Below, in pieces: positions 49,262-56,833 of a stretch of DNA of 64,000 bases. Position 1 is the first letter of the stretch. Every line of letters begins with the position of its first letter. The notes beneath the pieces are model-generated. The model had not been told where the DNA came from. It ran no database searches and worked only from the letters and a program-made list of their open reading frames with translations. Origin of the DNA: Candidatus Paraburkholderia kirkii (GTDB taxonomy: Bacteria > Pseudomonadota > Gammaproteobacteria > Burkholderiales > Burkholderiaceae); contig LFKV01000011.1 in assembly GCA_001189345.1 (NCBI GenBank), forward strand, positions 1 to 64,000. The letters are read 5' to 3'. Both the position numbers and the translations under genes were made by a program.

Positions 49262-50375
49262 GTCCATTGCGTCATTGAATTAGCACCCTGTCTGTGTTCA
49301 GATACAGGTCATGGGTCAAAATGAACCTGACAGATATCGAACGTGAGCAACTGTTGTCGGCGGCGCGCAGCCGAACGGTGCGTGCGGCGGACGTGCGACG
49401 CGCAAAGTTGATCCTGATGCTCGAGGACGGCGAATCGCGCGACAGTATCATGCGCACACTGGGTTGCGATTCGCGCTTCATCGCACGCTGGTCGGGGCGC
49501 TTCCTCAGCGAGCGACTAGCCGGCATGTACGCCCGGCACCGCGGGCGGGCGCCTACGCAGCCACCGGCCAAACTGGAAGCGCGGGTGCTCAAGTGCACCC
49601 TCAAGCACAAACCCGCCGACGGTTCGACACACTGGAGTAGCTACAAGCTCGCAGCAGAACTCGGCGACGTATCGGTCTCGGCCGTGCAGCGCATCTGGCG
49701 CAAGCACGGCATCAAGCCGCAGCAGTTGGAGCGGCACATGGTCTCCAACGACCCGGACTTCGAGACCAAGGCAGCCGACGTGATCGGGCTGTACCTGAAC
49801 CCGCCGGCGCACGCAGCGGTGTTCTGCGTGGACGAGAAGACCGCGATCCAGGCACTCGATCGCAAGGACCGTATGCTGCCGCTGTCGCCCGGGCGCGCCG
49901 AGAGTCACGGCTTCGAGTACAAGCGCAACGGCACGCTCAGCCTGTTCGCGGCGTTCAATACTGCCACCGGCGAGGTGCTGGGCAAGACGGTGGCGCGCCA
50001 CACCAGCGAGCAGTTCGTGGCCTTCCTGACCGACGTCGTCGCCAGCCAGCCCAAACGCCGGGAAATCCACGCGATCTGCGACAACGTCAGCAGCCATAAG
50101 ACGCAGCGGGTTGCCGACTTCCTTGATGCGCAGCGCAACGTGCACCTGCACTTCACGCCGACCTACTCGTCGTGGCTCAACCAGGTGGAGAACTGGTTCT
50201 CGCGCATTCAGCGTGAAGTGATCGCTCGCGGCATCTTCACTTCGGTGAAGGATTGGGATCGCAAACTGATGCCGATACATCCGCGAACACAACAAGAACC
50301 CGAAACCGATCAAGTGGAAATATGACGATCCTTCGCGCCGGATTCGACCAGTGCCAATTCAATGACGCAATGGAA
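49262..50375 (+). mobile_element. IS630-family element, copy 2, complete
   Basis: Terminal inverted repeats of about 25 bases (core CATTGCGTCATTGAATT) with two mismatches lie at 49262-49286 and 50351-50375, flanked by TA on both sides (49260-49261, 50376-50377). The length of 1114 bases fits IS630. The left flank is an IS3 end and the right flank is the PAAR gene, so the TA pair need not be a true target duplication. It encodes one transposase. Confidence 0.85.
49321..50325 (+). CDS. IS630-family transposase, C-terminal frameshift
   Basis: 334 residues from ATG 49321. Order of parts: N-terminal helix-turn-helix (ADVRRAKLILMLEDG, then CDSRFIARWSGRFL), then the DDE domain with VDEKTAI (first D), HAICDNVSSHK (second D) and SSWLNQVENWFS (E). 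Near 50272 an extra C shifts the end: the current frame reads MPIHPRTQQEPE, whereas another frame gives RYIREHNKNPKPIKWKYDDPSRRI, the usual family end. All catalytic residues precede the shift, so some activity is possible but not certain. Confidence 0.85.
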   Translation: MNLTDIEREQLLSAARSRTVRAADVRRAKLILMLEDGESRDSIMRTLGCDSRFIARWSGRFLSERLAGMYARHRGRAPTQPPAKLEARVLKCTLKHKPADGSTHWSSYKLAAELGDVSVSAVQRIWRKHGIKPQQLERHMVSNDPDFETKAADVIGLYLNPPAHAAVFCVDEKTAIQALDRKDRMLPLSPGRAESHGFEYKRNGTLSLFAAFNTATGEVLGKTVARHTSEQFVAFLTDVVASQPKRREIHAICDNVSSHKTQRVADFLDAQRNVHLHFTPTYSSWLNQVENWFSRIQREVIARGIFTSVKDWDRKLMPIHPRTQQEPETDQVEI

Positions 50376-50639
50376 TAGCTCGGCGAAGATGCGCGGATGC
50401 TCTGGACAACCGCACACGACTACATCGTCATGCGCCACAATCTCGCTAATGAAGAAACCCATACGACGCGGCCCGCCATCCTTGGCGATGTACCCGGTAG
50501 TCTTGCAGACTGGACAGTAAGCTTCGCCCCCAATGAGAGCGGGTTGATGCCCGTGAACGAGAAACTGCGGTCCTTCGTAAGAGCAGACCTCTCCGTCGTT
50601 ATCGAGCTTGTCTCCGACGACCGCTATGCGGCGCATCAT
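50376..50639 (-). pseudogene. PAAR-domain protein, 3' end replaced by IS630
   Basis: PAAR proteins cap the VgrG spike of type VI secretion systems. From ATG 50639 (50636 also possible) the frame reads MRRIAVVGDKLDNDGEV, GHQPALIGGEAYCPVCKTTG, IAKDGGPRRMGFF and DDVVVCGCPEHPRIFAEL, with the conserved cysteine and histidine pattern of PAAR folds. Sense ends at the IS630 boundary; the codons after FAELFH come from the IS. Most of the single-domain protein remains, but the true C-terminus is missing. It fits with the vgrG and tss remnants at the other end of the window. Confidence 0.7.
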
Positions 50640-51165
50640 GTGCACCTACCGCTGTTTGATTCGTTATGCTTGCTTTTTGGCATATAGTTCGATTCCTGAA
50701 TGGAATTGCTCACCGCATCGGTGAAAGAGTCAGCATACGGAGGCAGCGACGACGCGCAACCGAGCATAGGCGAACGCACGTCGAAATTAACGAATTTTGA
50801 CGGCATCGTAAAATTGCGGTTGCGCGGTTCCGTCGTATTCGATGCAGTCCGGTGCGTGGTTGTACCGGAACGGTGCTTGGCAGCCTGTCATCCTCAAACC
50901 CGCGACGCTTGCGCAATGCAGGCGAAGCGGTAGTTGGACCCCGCGCGCTTCTGACCGAAGCGGAGCGGTGCTTTCGTTCGCCTACAGGCGGGATGTGGCA
51001 GGGAACTCGAAAGAGTTGCCGGTTAGAGGAAACAAGAGACGTACAGATGCTGAAGCACGTGTTTTCCCGATTCGCTGGATTCGAGAGTGGGCGAGCGCGA
51101 GCAAGTTCGTCGTCCATCTGATTCCCGATGACCTATGCCCGTTGATGGGCTATCTGATGGACCAG
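50640..51165. other. Region without a recognisable gene
   Basis: About 525 bases between the PAAR start and the tRNA terminator. Base composition is lower in GC than the surroundings, with short open frames on both strands. One plus frame (50842 onward, LVQ/MQSGAWLYRNGAWQPV) is open but runs through the tRNA gene into IS3, so it is probably not coding over its full length. Its first 100 codons could be an eroded gene. I could not assign them. Confidence 0.4.
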
Positions 51166-51208
51166 AAAAAGCAAAAGCCCCGCAAATCATTGAGATTTAA
51201 CGGGGCTT
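51166..51208 (-). terminator. Rho-independent terminator after tRNA-Ser
   Basis: Arms AAGCCCCG (51175-51182) and CGGGGCTT (51201-51208) form a stem, with a short inner AAATC/GATTT stem. On the minus strand it is followed by TTTTGCTTTTT. It lies 17 bases past the tRNA 3' end. Confidence 0.75.
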
Positions 51209-51225
51209 TATTATGTTCTGCTGGC

Positions 51226-51311
51226 GGAGAGAGGGGGATTCGAACCCCCGATAGGTTTTACCCTATACACGCTTTCCAGGCGTGCGACTTAAACCACTCA
51301 TCCATCTCTCC
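51226..51311 (-). tRNA. tRNA-Ser (GGA)
   Basis: The minus strand folds as a class II tRNA. The acceptor stem is GGAGAGA at 51311-51305 pairing with TCTCTCC at the 3' end. The anticodon stem CACGC/GCGTG has loop CTGGAAA (anticodon GGA). A long variable arm (TATAGG...CCTAT) follows, then a T arm with GGTTCGAATCC. CCA is not encoded. It is 86 bases long. IS3 copy 2 begins 18 bases upstream of the gene, so its promoter may be displaced. Confidence 0.9.
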
Positions 51312-51329
51312 GGAAGATCGCGATTATAC

Positions 51330-52627
51330 TGGACTTGCCCCCGCAAAAGCCGGACATGCGGTGACGCTTAAATTTTGAGGTAGTCTTCTGCCTATGTTTT
51401 AAGCCTAGTCACAACGTGGAACCTCTAGAAGTTCTGACCCAGCCGGAGCAGCGCCGCCGGCGTTCAATTGAAGAGAAACTAGCGATAGTTCGCGAGACTT
51501 TCGAGCCCGGTACAACGGTCTCTGGCGTCGCTCGCCGACATCAAGTGAATGCCAACCAAGTCTTCGGCTGGCGCAAGCTCTATCAGGACGAGAGCCTATC
51601 GGTGGTCTGCCGGCGAGCACGTGGTGCCGGCATCTGACCTAGCCGAAGCAATGAAGCAGATTCGCGAGCTGCAGCGATTGCTAGGAAAGAAGACAATGGA
51701 GGTAGAAATCCTCCGTGAAGCAGTGGAGTATGGTCGAACAAAAAAATTGACTGCGCTCACCATTGCTGCCGGGGGACGACCGTTGAAGACGGTCTGTGAA
51801 GTCCTGGGGGTGTCGCGCTCGAATCTCGCAGTCAAGTCGAAGCGGCCGGCTGACTGGGTCGACCGGCGCAAGATGCCCGTGCTCGACGACACGGCGCTTG
51901 TCGCCGAACTTCATGAGTTGTTAGGCGACGCGCCGACGTATGGATACCGAGGTGCTTGGGCGTTGCTGAGGCGAAGCCGGGACATGCTGGCTCAACCGCG
52001 AGTAAATGCAAAGCGCGTGTATCGCGTGATGCGTCGCCACGGCCTGCTGCTTGAACATCGCCCTCGGCACGCCTCGTCTACGCGTCGGCATGACGGCAAG
52101 GTCGCGGTGGATAGCAGCAACATGCGCTGGTGCTCGGATGGCTTCGAATTCCGCTGCGATGCCGGTGTCCCATTGCGTGTCGTCTTCGCACTCGACTGTT
52201 GCGACCGCGAAGCCATGAGTTGGGCCGCGAGCACAGGCGGTTACACTGGCGATATGGTGCGTGACGTCATGCTTCAAGCCGTCGAGAACCGCTTCACCGG
52301 CGTGTTGAAGGCCGAAAGGGAAGTCGAGTGGTTAAGCGATAATGGTTCCTGCTACATTGCCGATGACACATTGAAGTTCTCTCGAAAAATCGGACTGAAG
52401 CCAGTAACGACACCCGTCAGAAGTCCGCAAAGCAACGGGATGGCCGAGAGCTTCGTTAAAACGATAAAGCGTGATTACGAAACGATAAAGCGTGATTACG
52501 TTTCGTGGATGCCGAAACCCGACGCCAGGACGGCGCTGCAAAATCTGGCCATCGCGTTCGACCACGATAACGAGTCACACCCGCATAGCGCCCTTAAATA
52601 CCGCTCGCCACGCGAGTTTCATCGGCA
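51330..52627 (+). mobile_element. IS3-family (IS2-like) element, copy 2, right end missing
   Basis: The left end TGGACTTGCCCCCGCA starts at 51330. orfA and orfB follow in the usual order. The sequence matches copy 1 closely up to TTTCATCGGCA (about 52627) and then diverges, before the right inverted repeat seen at 1279-1304. The missing right terminus makes this copy unable to move by itself. The break is 35 bases from the end of the LysR gene at 52662. Confidence 0.85.
51416..51637 (+). CDS. IS3-family OrfA, truncated by a frameshift
   Basis: 73 residues from GTG 51416: [43 protein letters not shown] is the helix-turn-helix. After SVV the frame goes off (CRRARGAGI). Read with one base fewer near 51604, it continues as [43 protein letters not shown], the leucine-zipper end of OrfA, now in the orfB frame. 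The site is too early in orfA to be the normal programmed shift, so it is probably a mutation. Confidence 0.75.
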   Translation: MEPLEVLTQPEQRRRRSIEEKLAIVRETFEPGTTVSGVARRHQVNANQVFGWRKLYQDESLSVVCRRARGAGI

Positions 52628-52646
52628 CAATGCGATAAGCCAATGA
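51549..52646 (+). CDS. IS3-family OrfB transposase with fused orfA end
   Basis: The frame is open from before 51600 to 52646. It holds the end of orfA ([22 protein letters not shown]), then orfB from about [17 protein letters not shown]: the HTH_21 region [13 protein letters not shown] and the integrase core with [20 protein letters not shown] and [12 protein letters not shown]. The last residues (HNAISQ) come from flanking DNA because the right end is lost. It shares the 21-base internal duplication (52461-52502) with copy 1. Confidence 0.8.
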   Translation: MPTKSSAGASSIRTRAYRWSAGEHVVPASDLAEAMKQIRELQRLLGKKTMEVEILREAVEYGRTKKLTALTIAAGGRPLKTVCEVLGVSRSNLAVKSKRPADWVDRRKMPVLDDTALVAELHELLGDAPTYGYRGAWALLRRSRDMLAQPRVNAKRVYRVMRRHGLLLEHRPRHASSTRRHDGKVAVDSSNMRWCSDGFEFRCDAGVPLRVVFALDCCDREAMSWAASTGGYTGDMVRDVMLQAVENRFTGVLKAEREVEWLSDNGSCYIADDTLKFSRKIGLKPVTTPVRSPQSNGMAESFVKTIKRDYETIKRDYVSWMPKPDARTALQNLAIAFDHDNESHPHSALKYRSPREFHRHNAISQ

Positions 52647-52661
52647 GCGCCGCCGATGCGC

Positions 52662-53612
52662 TCAAACTGTTTCGCGTTCGGGATTCTCGTGAACAGGACA
52701 TTCTCCGGGGAAGCGCTGGCCGGCGCCGATCGACTCGACGAGAAAATCCACGAATGCGCGCACCGCAGGAACCATGTCCTGGCGCGACAGGAACACGGCA
52801 TAGAGCTGCGGCGACGGAAACGTCCAGCCCGGCATGACGGGCGAAAGCTGACCGGTGCGCAGGGGCGTGCCGTACATCATCTCGGGCAACGCCGCGATGC
52901 CGACGCCGCGCATCACGGCCTCGCGGATCATCGACAGGTCCGCGGTGAAGAGCCGCAGCTCGTGTTCGAACTCGTGGCGCGTGCCGTCCGGCGCGATCAG
53001 GCGATAGACGTGGCAGCCGTCGGACGAGGGCATGTCGATGGTGTCGTACTGTTTCAGATCGGCGGACGTCATCGGCGGCGCGTTCGATTTCAGCAGCGAC
53101 GGCGCCGCGACGAGCATCTGCTCGGTGCGCCACAGCGGTCTCGCGACGACGTTCGAGCTCGCCGGCGGCTCCGAGCGCACGCGCAGCGCGACGTCGATCG
53201 CATCCTCGAACAGGTCGACGACCCGGTTCGTCACGCGCAGCACGATGCGCACTTCTGGGTAGCGATGCATGAAGTCCGGCATCACGGCGGACAGAAACGT
53301 CTGCGCGATCGTGACCGGCACGGTGCCGCGCGGCGAATCGCGCAGACTCTGCACGACGTTGACTGCCGCCTGGGCCTCCGCGAGCATCGCCTGGCAATGC
53401 TGGTAGAAAAGCTGCCCGGCCTCGGTCAGCGCGAGCTTACGCGTGGAACGCTGCAACAGACGCACGCCGAGCGACGCCTCGAGCTCCGACACCCGCCGCG
53501 ACAGCCGCGACTTCGAGATGCCGAGCACGGGCTCCGCGGCCGAGAATCCGCCGTGCTCCACGACGTGCGAGAAATACATCAGATCGTTCAGGTCACGCGA
53601 GTCGGCTTTCAT
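52662..53612 (-). CDS. LysR-family transcriptional regulator
   Basis: 316 residues, intact, from ATG 53612. DNA-binding part: MYFSHVVEHGGFSAAEPVLGISKSRLSRRVSELEASLGVRLLQRSTRKLALTEAG. The effector domain contains VPVTIAQTFLSAVMPDFMHRYPEVRI. It is divergent from the pirin gene (159 bases apart). A LysR beside a pirin-like gene is a common arrangement in this group, so pirin is its probable target. Confidence 0.85.
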   Translation of the reverse strand: MKADSRDLNDLMYFSHVVEHGGFSAAEPVLGISKSRLSRRVSELEASLGVRLLQRSTRKLALTEAGQLFYQHCQAMLAEAQAAVNVVQSLRDSPRGTVPVTIAQTFLSAVMPDFMHRYPEVRIVLRVTNRVVDLFEDAIDVALRVRSEPPASSNVVARPLWRTEQMLVAAPSLLKSNAPPMTSADLKQYDTIDMPSSDGCHVYRLIAPDGTRHEFEHELRLFTADLSMIREAVMRGVGIAALPEMMYGTPLRTGQLSPVMPGWTFPSPQLYAVFLSRQDMVPAVRAFVDFLVESIGAGQRFPGECPVHENPERETV

Positions 53613-53771
53613 GGTCGCCCGGTGAGACGTGAAAGTGCGTATTGACGCGGTTCGTTATCGCCGGCGGGACAATCCATTGCGCCGCGGCGTCTTTTACGGC
53701 CGAATCCGGCCCATATAATAGCTCTACGTTTCAAATTTATCGCTATTCTCCTATTTCCGACGCGAGGCAAC

Positions 53772-54643
53772 ATGTCCACCAGCCGCAGCATCGAACGCAT
53801 CATTCCGGCAACACGCACCGTGGAAGGCGGCGGTTTCGTCGTGCATCGTCCGTTTCCGACCCGTCTTCTGATGGATTTCGACCCGTTCCTGCTGCTCGAC
53901 GAGATGGGTCCCGCCGACTACGCGCCCGGCGAGGCGAAGGGCGCGCCCGATCACCCGCATCGCGGCTTGAGACGGTCACGTACATGCTCGAGGGCGAGTT
54001 CGGCCACAAGGATTCGGCGGGCCACTCCGGCACCCTGTGCCCCGACGACGTGCAATGGATGACGGCCGGCGCAAGCGTCGTGCACAGCGAGATGCCCGCC
54101 GAGGAATTCACGCGCCGCGGCGGCCGCGTGCACGGCCTGCAGTTGTGGGTGAACCTGCCGCAGCGCGATAAGATGATCGCGCCGCACTATCAGGAGATTC
54201 CATCGGCGCGGATTCCGGTCGCGGAAAGCGAGGACGGCAAGGTCAACGTGAGGGTCATCGCGGGCGAGGCGCTCGGCGTGAAGGCCGCGATCGAGACGCG
54301 CACGCCGATCCTCTATCAGCACTTCTCGCTGAAGCCGGGCGCGAAGATCGAGCTCGCCGTGCCGCGCGATTTCCGCGTGTTCGAGTATCCGCTTTCCGGA
54401 ACGGCCCTGTATGGTCCGCAAAGCCGGCCGGTGCGCGCCCAGCAGATGGTGATCTTCCGCGACGACAGCGACACGATCTCGCTCGCCGCCGGCGACGAGC
54501 CCGTGGAGCTACTGCTGATCGGTGGCATGCCGCTGAAAGAACCAGTCGTGCGTTACGGCCCGTTCGTGATGAACACCGAGGACGAGATCCGGCAGGCGGT
54601 GATCGACTATCAGGCGGGCCACATGGGTGCGATCACGCATTGA
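53772..54643 (+). pseudogene. Pirin-family protein, single frameshift
   Basis: Bicupin of the pirin family; some members act as quercetinase, others as regulators. It starts at 53772 ([28 protein letters not shown]). The metal site DHPHRG is followed by a one-base loss near 53967. The restored frame gives [22 protein letters not shown] and the second part of the site, SVVHSEMP. The C-terminal cupin is complete to 54643. The iron ligands are all encoded, but in two frames. Confidence 0.85.
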
Positions 54644-54774
54644 GCGCCCTCGCCCGCGCGGCGAGGTCGAAACGAGCGCAACGGCGCGGCGTGAACGGTC
54701 ACATTGCGTCACAATGACCGTTCTGACCGCGCCGTTTTCGTCATTCTTGCATTCAACCCACAGAGGAGCAGCGC

Positions 54775-55173
54775 ATGGCCGGACCTACCCTGACCGCCAG
54801 CATCGGCAACACCGATTTTCAAGTCCGTCTCGAGGATGGCACGCATTCGTGGATCGCCGACGAACCCGCCGGCGTCGGCGGCGGCAACACCGGCCCGGAA
54901 CCTGCCTCGCTCCTGCTCGCGAGCCTCGGCGCCTGCACGTCCATCACGCTGAAGATGTACGCGAAGCGCAAGGAATGGCCGCTGGAGTCGGTGCGCGTCG
55001 AATTGTCGATGAAGAGCACCGCCGAAGGCACGAACATCGATCGCCGTATCGCGCTCGAGGGCGCGCTCAGCGACGAACAGCGGGAACGGCTCTTGCGGAT
55101 TGCCAATGCGTGCCCGATGCATAAGGTGCTGTCCGGTGCGATTCACATCGCTTCCGGGCTCGTGCCGCAGTGA
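54775..55173 (+). CDS. OsmC-family protein
   Basis: 132 residues, intact, from ATG 54775 with GAGGAG upstream. OsmC/Ohr-type hydroperoxide-reductase fold. The two redox cysteines are Cys54 (SLGACTSIT) and Cys113 (IANACPMHKVL). This shorter form, without the Ohr-specific arginine loop, is of the YhfA/general OsmC group, so peroxide activity is likely but not proven. Confidence 0.85.
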   Translation: MAGPTLTASIGNTDFQVRLEDGTHSWIADEPAGVGGGNTGPEPASLLLASLGACTSITLKMYAKRKEWPLESVRVELSMKSTAEGTNIDRRIALEGALSDEQRERLLRIANACPMHKVLSGAIHIASGLVPQ

Positions 55174-55213
55174 CGCATCGCGGGCACCACGAACGTCCAA
55201 GGAAACCGCCGTC

Positions 55214-55703
55214 TTGAATTTCGAACACCTGATCCAGATCAACGACCCGCTCAATCCGCTCGTCGAGGCGCTGACGCGCGAGCAGCTTTGGGAAGGCCTC
55301 GTCCTGCGCGCCGAGCAGCCGCAGCTGTTCGTGCTAGGCCTGGACAGCTGCGACATCCTCTCGCGCGATGGCGACGTGATGGAGCGCGAGCTACACTACG
55401 GCCAGGCCGTCGTGCGCGATCGCGTGACGCTCACACCCGGCTCGAGCGTGCGCTACGACATCATGCCGACCGCCGAGTACGTCGGCGATTCGCTGACGAT
55501 GGAGATCGAGCAGCCCGACGAGCTTCAGCTCTTCCTGCGCTTCACCTACAAGCACGACGCTGCCGGAGAAGGAGAATCCGAGTCCGGATGAGCTTCAGAC
55601 GCAGGAGATCGTGAAGTCGGCCTATCGCGAGTCCGACATCGACACCGTGCGACTGATCCGGCAATTCGCGCACGGCCGCGGCGACGAAAACCCGCTGCAT
55701 TGA
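55214..55703 (+). pseudogene. AtaL-like SRPBCC protein (DUF1857), C-terminal frameshift
   Basis: From TTG 55214 the frame reads NFEHLIQINDPLNPLVEALTREQLWEGLVLRAEQP, typical of the AtaL-like START-fold group. Near 55575 it runs into ESESG and a stop. In the next frame PSPDELQTQEIVKSAYRESDIDTVRLIRQFAHGRG continues to 55703. A single-base change therefore removes the last 40 residues, which hold the C-terminal helix of the fold. The function is unknown. Confidence 0.7.
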
Positions 55704-55794
55704 GCGTTTGGAGGATGCGGCGACGAATGCTTCGCCGCCGCATCGAGCCTGGCTATCAAAAGTTGTGCTTCAATCGGAAAGTCTAGTTCCAAAT

Positions 55795-55813
55795 AGGAAT
55801 AGTTATCATTTAA
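55795..55813. promoter_or_regulatory. Candidate Fur box upstream of hemP
   Basis: Read on the minus strand, TTAAATGATAACTATTCCT matches 11 of 19 positions of the Fur consensus, including the core AATGATAA. It lies 39 bases before the hemP start, where a Fur site is expected in betaproteobacteria. Matched by eye only. Confidence 0.55.
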
Positions 55814-55851
55814 TATAGGCCCATCGAATCAACGGACGCACACTTTCCGAC

Positions 55852-56100
55852 ATGACCGACACGCTGCGATCCTCCACGCTCAGGCTGCGCCGTCCGGCCG
55901 TCCGCGACGCCGCGATTACCCGGCCGAAGACGACTACCGTCACGACGGTCCATGTCGCGCACGCGGCGGAGAGCAGCGGCGAACGGTCGCTGAAGAGCGA
56001 CGCGCTGCTGCAGGGACGCAGCCACGTGAGCATCGTGCATAACGGGGAAACCTATCAGTTGCGCGCGACTCGTCTGGGCAAGCTGATCCTGACGAAGTAG
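55852..56100 (+). CDS. hemP: Hemin uptake protein HemP
   Basis: 82 residues from ATG 55852. The conserved C-terminal HemP motif is visible: LLQGRSHVSIVHNGETYQLRATRLGKLILTK. The N-terminus is variable and polar. HemP activates heme-uptake gene expression in related bacteria and is normally Fur-controlled, in agreement with the site just upstream. The usual downstream receptor and hmuSTUV genes are absent; the next 300 bases hold no gene. It is intact. Confidence 0.85.
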   Translation: MTDTLRSSTLRLRRPAVRDAAITRPKTTTVTTVHVAHAAESSGERSLKSDALLQGRSHVSIVHNGETYQLRATRLGKLILTK

Positions 56101-56403
56101 CGGAAAGAACGGCAGTACGTACCGGGTATTGTGGGGACCACCTCGCCAAGAGGTGTTTGGCCTTAGCCAGCGAGGACGACTTGCACGCGAGAATTTAGAC
56201 CCCTTCGTGCAAACACCAGCCAGTCGTCGATAGCAAGCGAAGCCGCTTTTTTTTTTTTTTTGTTCCCGCGCTTTTGCGATCTGCCCGCTCGAAAGCGGCA
56301 GCGCGATGATGGTCGAATGAACGGCACGCCTTCTCGAAGGAGCGCGTGCCGTTTTTGTTTGCGGCGCAGGGAAGCGGCCGGACGCAGCGGGAAGCCGCAG
56401 GAA
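56101..56403. other. Intergenic region with poly-T run and hairpins
   Basis: No gene is visible. A run of 15 T (56247-56261) and an imperfect repeat CCTCGCCAAGAGG (56142-56154) are present. A short minus-strand frame reads AIDDWLVFARRGLNSRVQVVLAG before a stop near 56163 and may be the end of a lost gene or IS. I could not identify it. It is the place where a heme receptor gene would normally follow hemP. Confidence 0.4.
56321..56356 (+). terminator. Candidate rho-independent terminator
   Basis: Arms ACGGCACGC (56321-56329) and GCGTGCCGT (56344-56352) are separated by a 14-base loop with its own CTTC/GAAG pairing and are followed by TTTTTGTTT. It could end plus-strand transcription from hemP. 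In the other direction there is no T run. Confidence 0.55.
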
Positions 56404-56789
56404 TCAGACGTTCTCGATCCCGAGCACCGCGATGCCCGCCCGCGCGATCTGCGCATCCTGATCCGACTTCACGCCCGACACGCCCACAGCCCCGACGATA
56501 TCCGCGCCCACGAAGATCGGCACGCCGCCTTCGAGCATCGCGGTCATCGGCGCGGAGAGGAACGCCGTGCGGCCCTGCTTGATCGTAGCTTGGTCTCGCG
56601 GCGCCCGAGCACGGCGGTGCGCGCCTTGCCCGTCGCCATTTCGACGGTGCTCGCGCCCGCCCCGTCCAGGCGATGCAGATGCAGCAGATGCCCGCCGTCG
56701 TCGACGATCGCGATCATCACGTTCCAGTTGTGTTCCCTTGCGTGCGCCTCGGCCGCGGCGGCCATGGCCTTGACGTCGTCGTCGGTCAT
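56404..56789 (-). pseudogene. GlcG/HbpS-family protein, frameshifted
   Basis: From ATG 56789 the frame reads MTDDDVKAMAAAAEAHAREHNWNVMIAIVDDGGHLLHLHRLDGAGASTVEMATGKARTA. Near 56592 it shifts to QGRTAFLSAPMTAMLEGGVPIFVGADIVGAVGVSGVKSDQDAQIARAG, ending at 56404. Without the shift it is a normal GlcG/HbpS (heme-degrading/binding type) protein. A second family member lies in the dmp operon (16880). It sits 44 bases downstream of ftrD but reads as a separate gene. Confidence 0.75.
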
Positions 56790-56833
56790 TGGTTCTCACG
56801 TCGGGCTCTCGTTGCCGTGCGTGACGGCGTGGA

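Noticed and set aside
50842..51378. 178-codon plus-strand ORF across the tRNA
   Set aside because: Its second half reads through tRNA-Ser in antisense and into the IS3 end, so it cannot be a gene as a whole. Only the first part is kept as an open question.
51590..51610. Programmed frameshift site in IS3 orfA
   Set aside because: No A-rich slippery sequence is present and the place is too early in orfA. A one-base mutation explains it better.
56247..56261. 15-base T run as terminator
   Set aside because: No stable stem precedes it closely enough on the plus strand; it is recorded only as a homopolymer.
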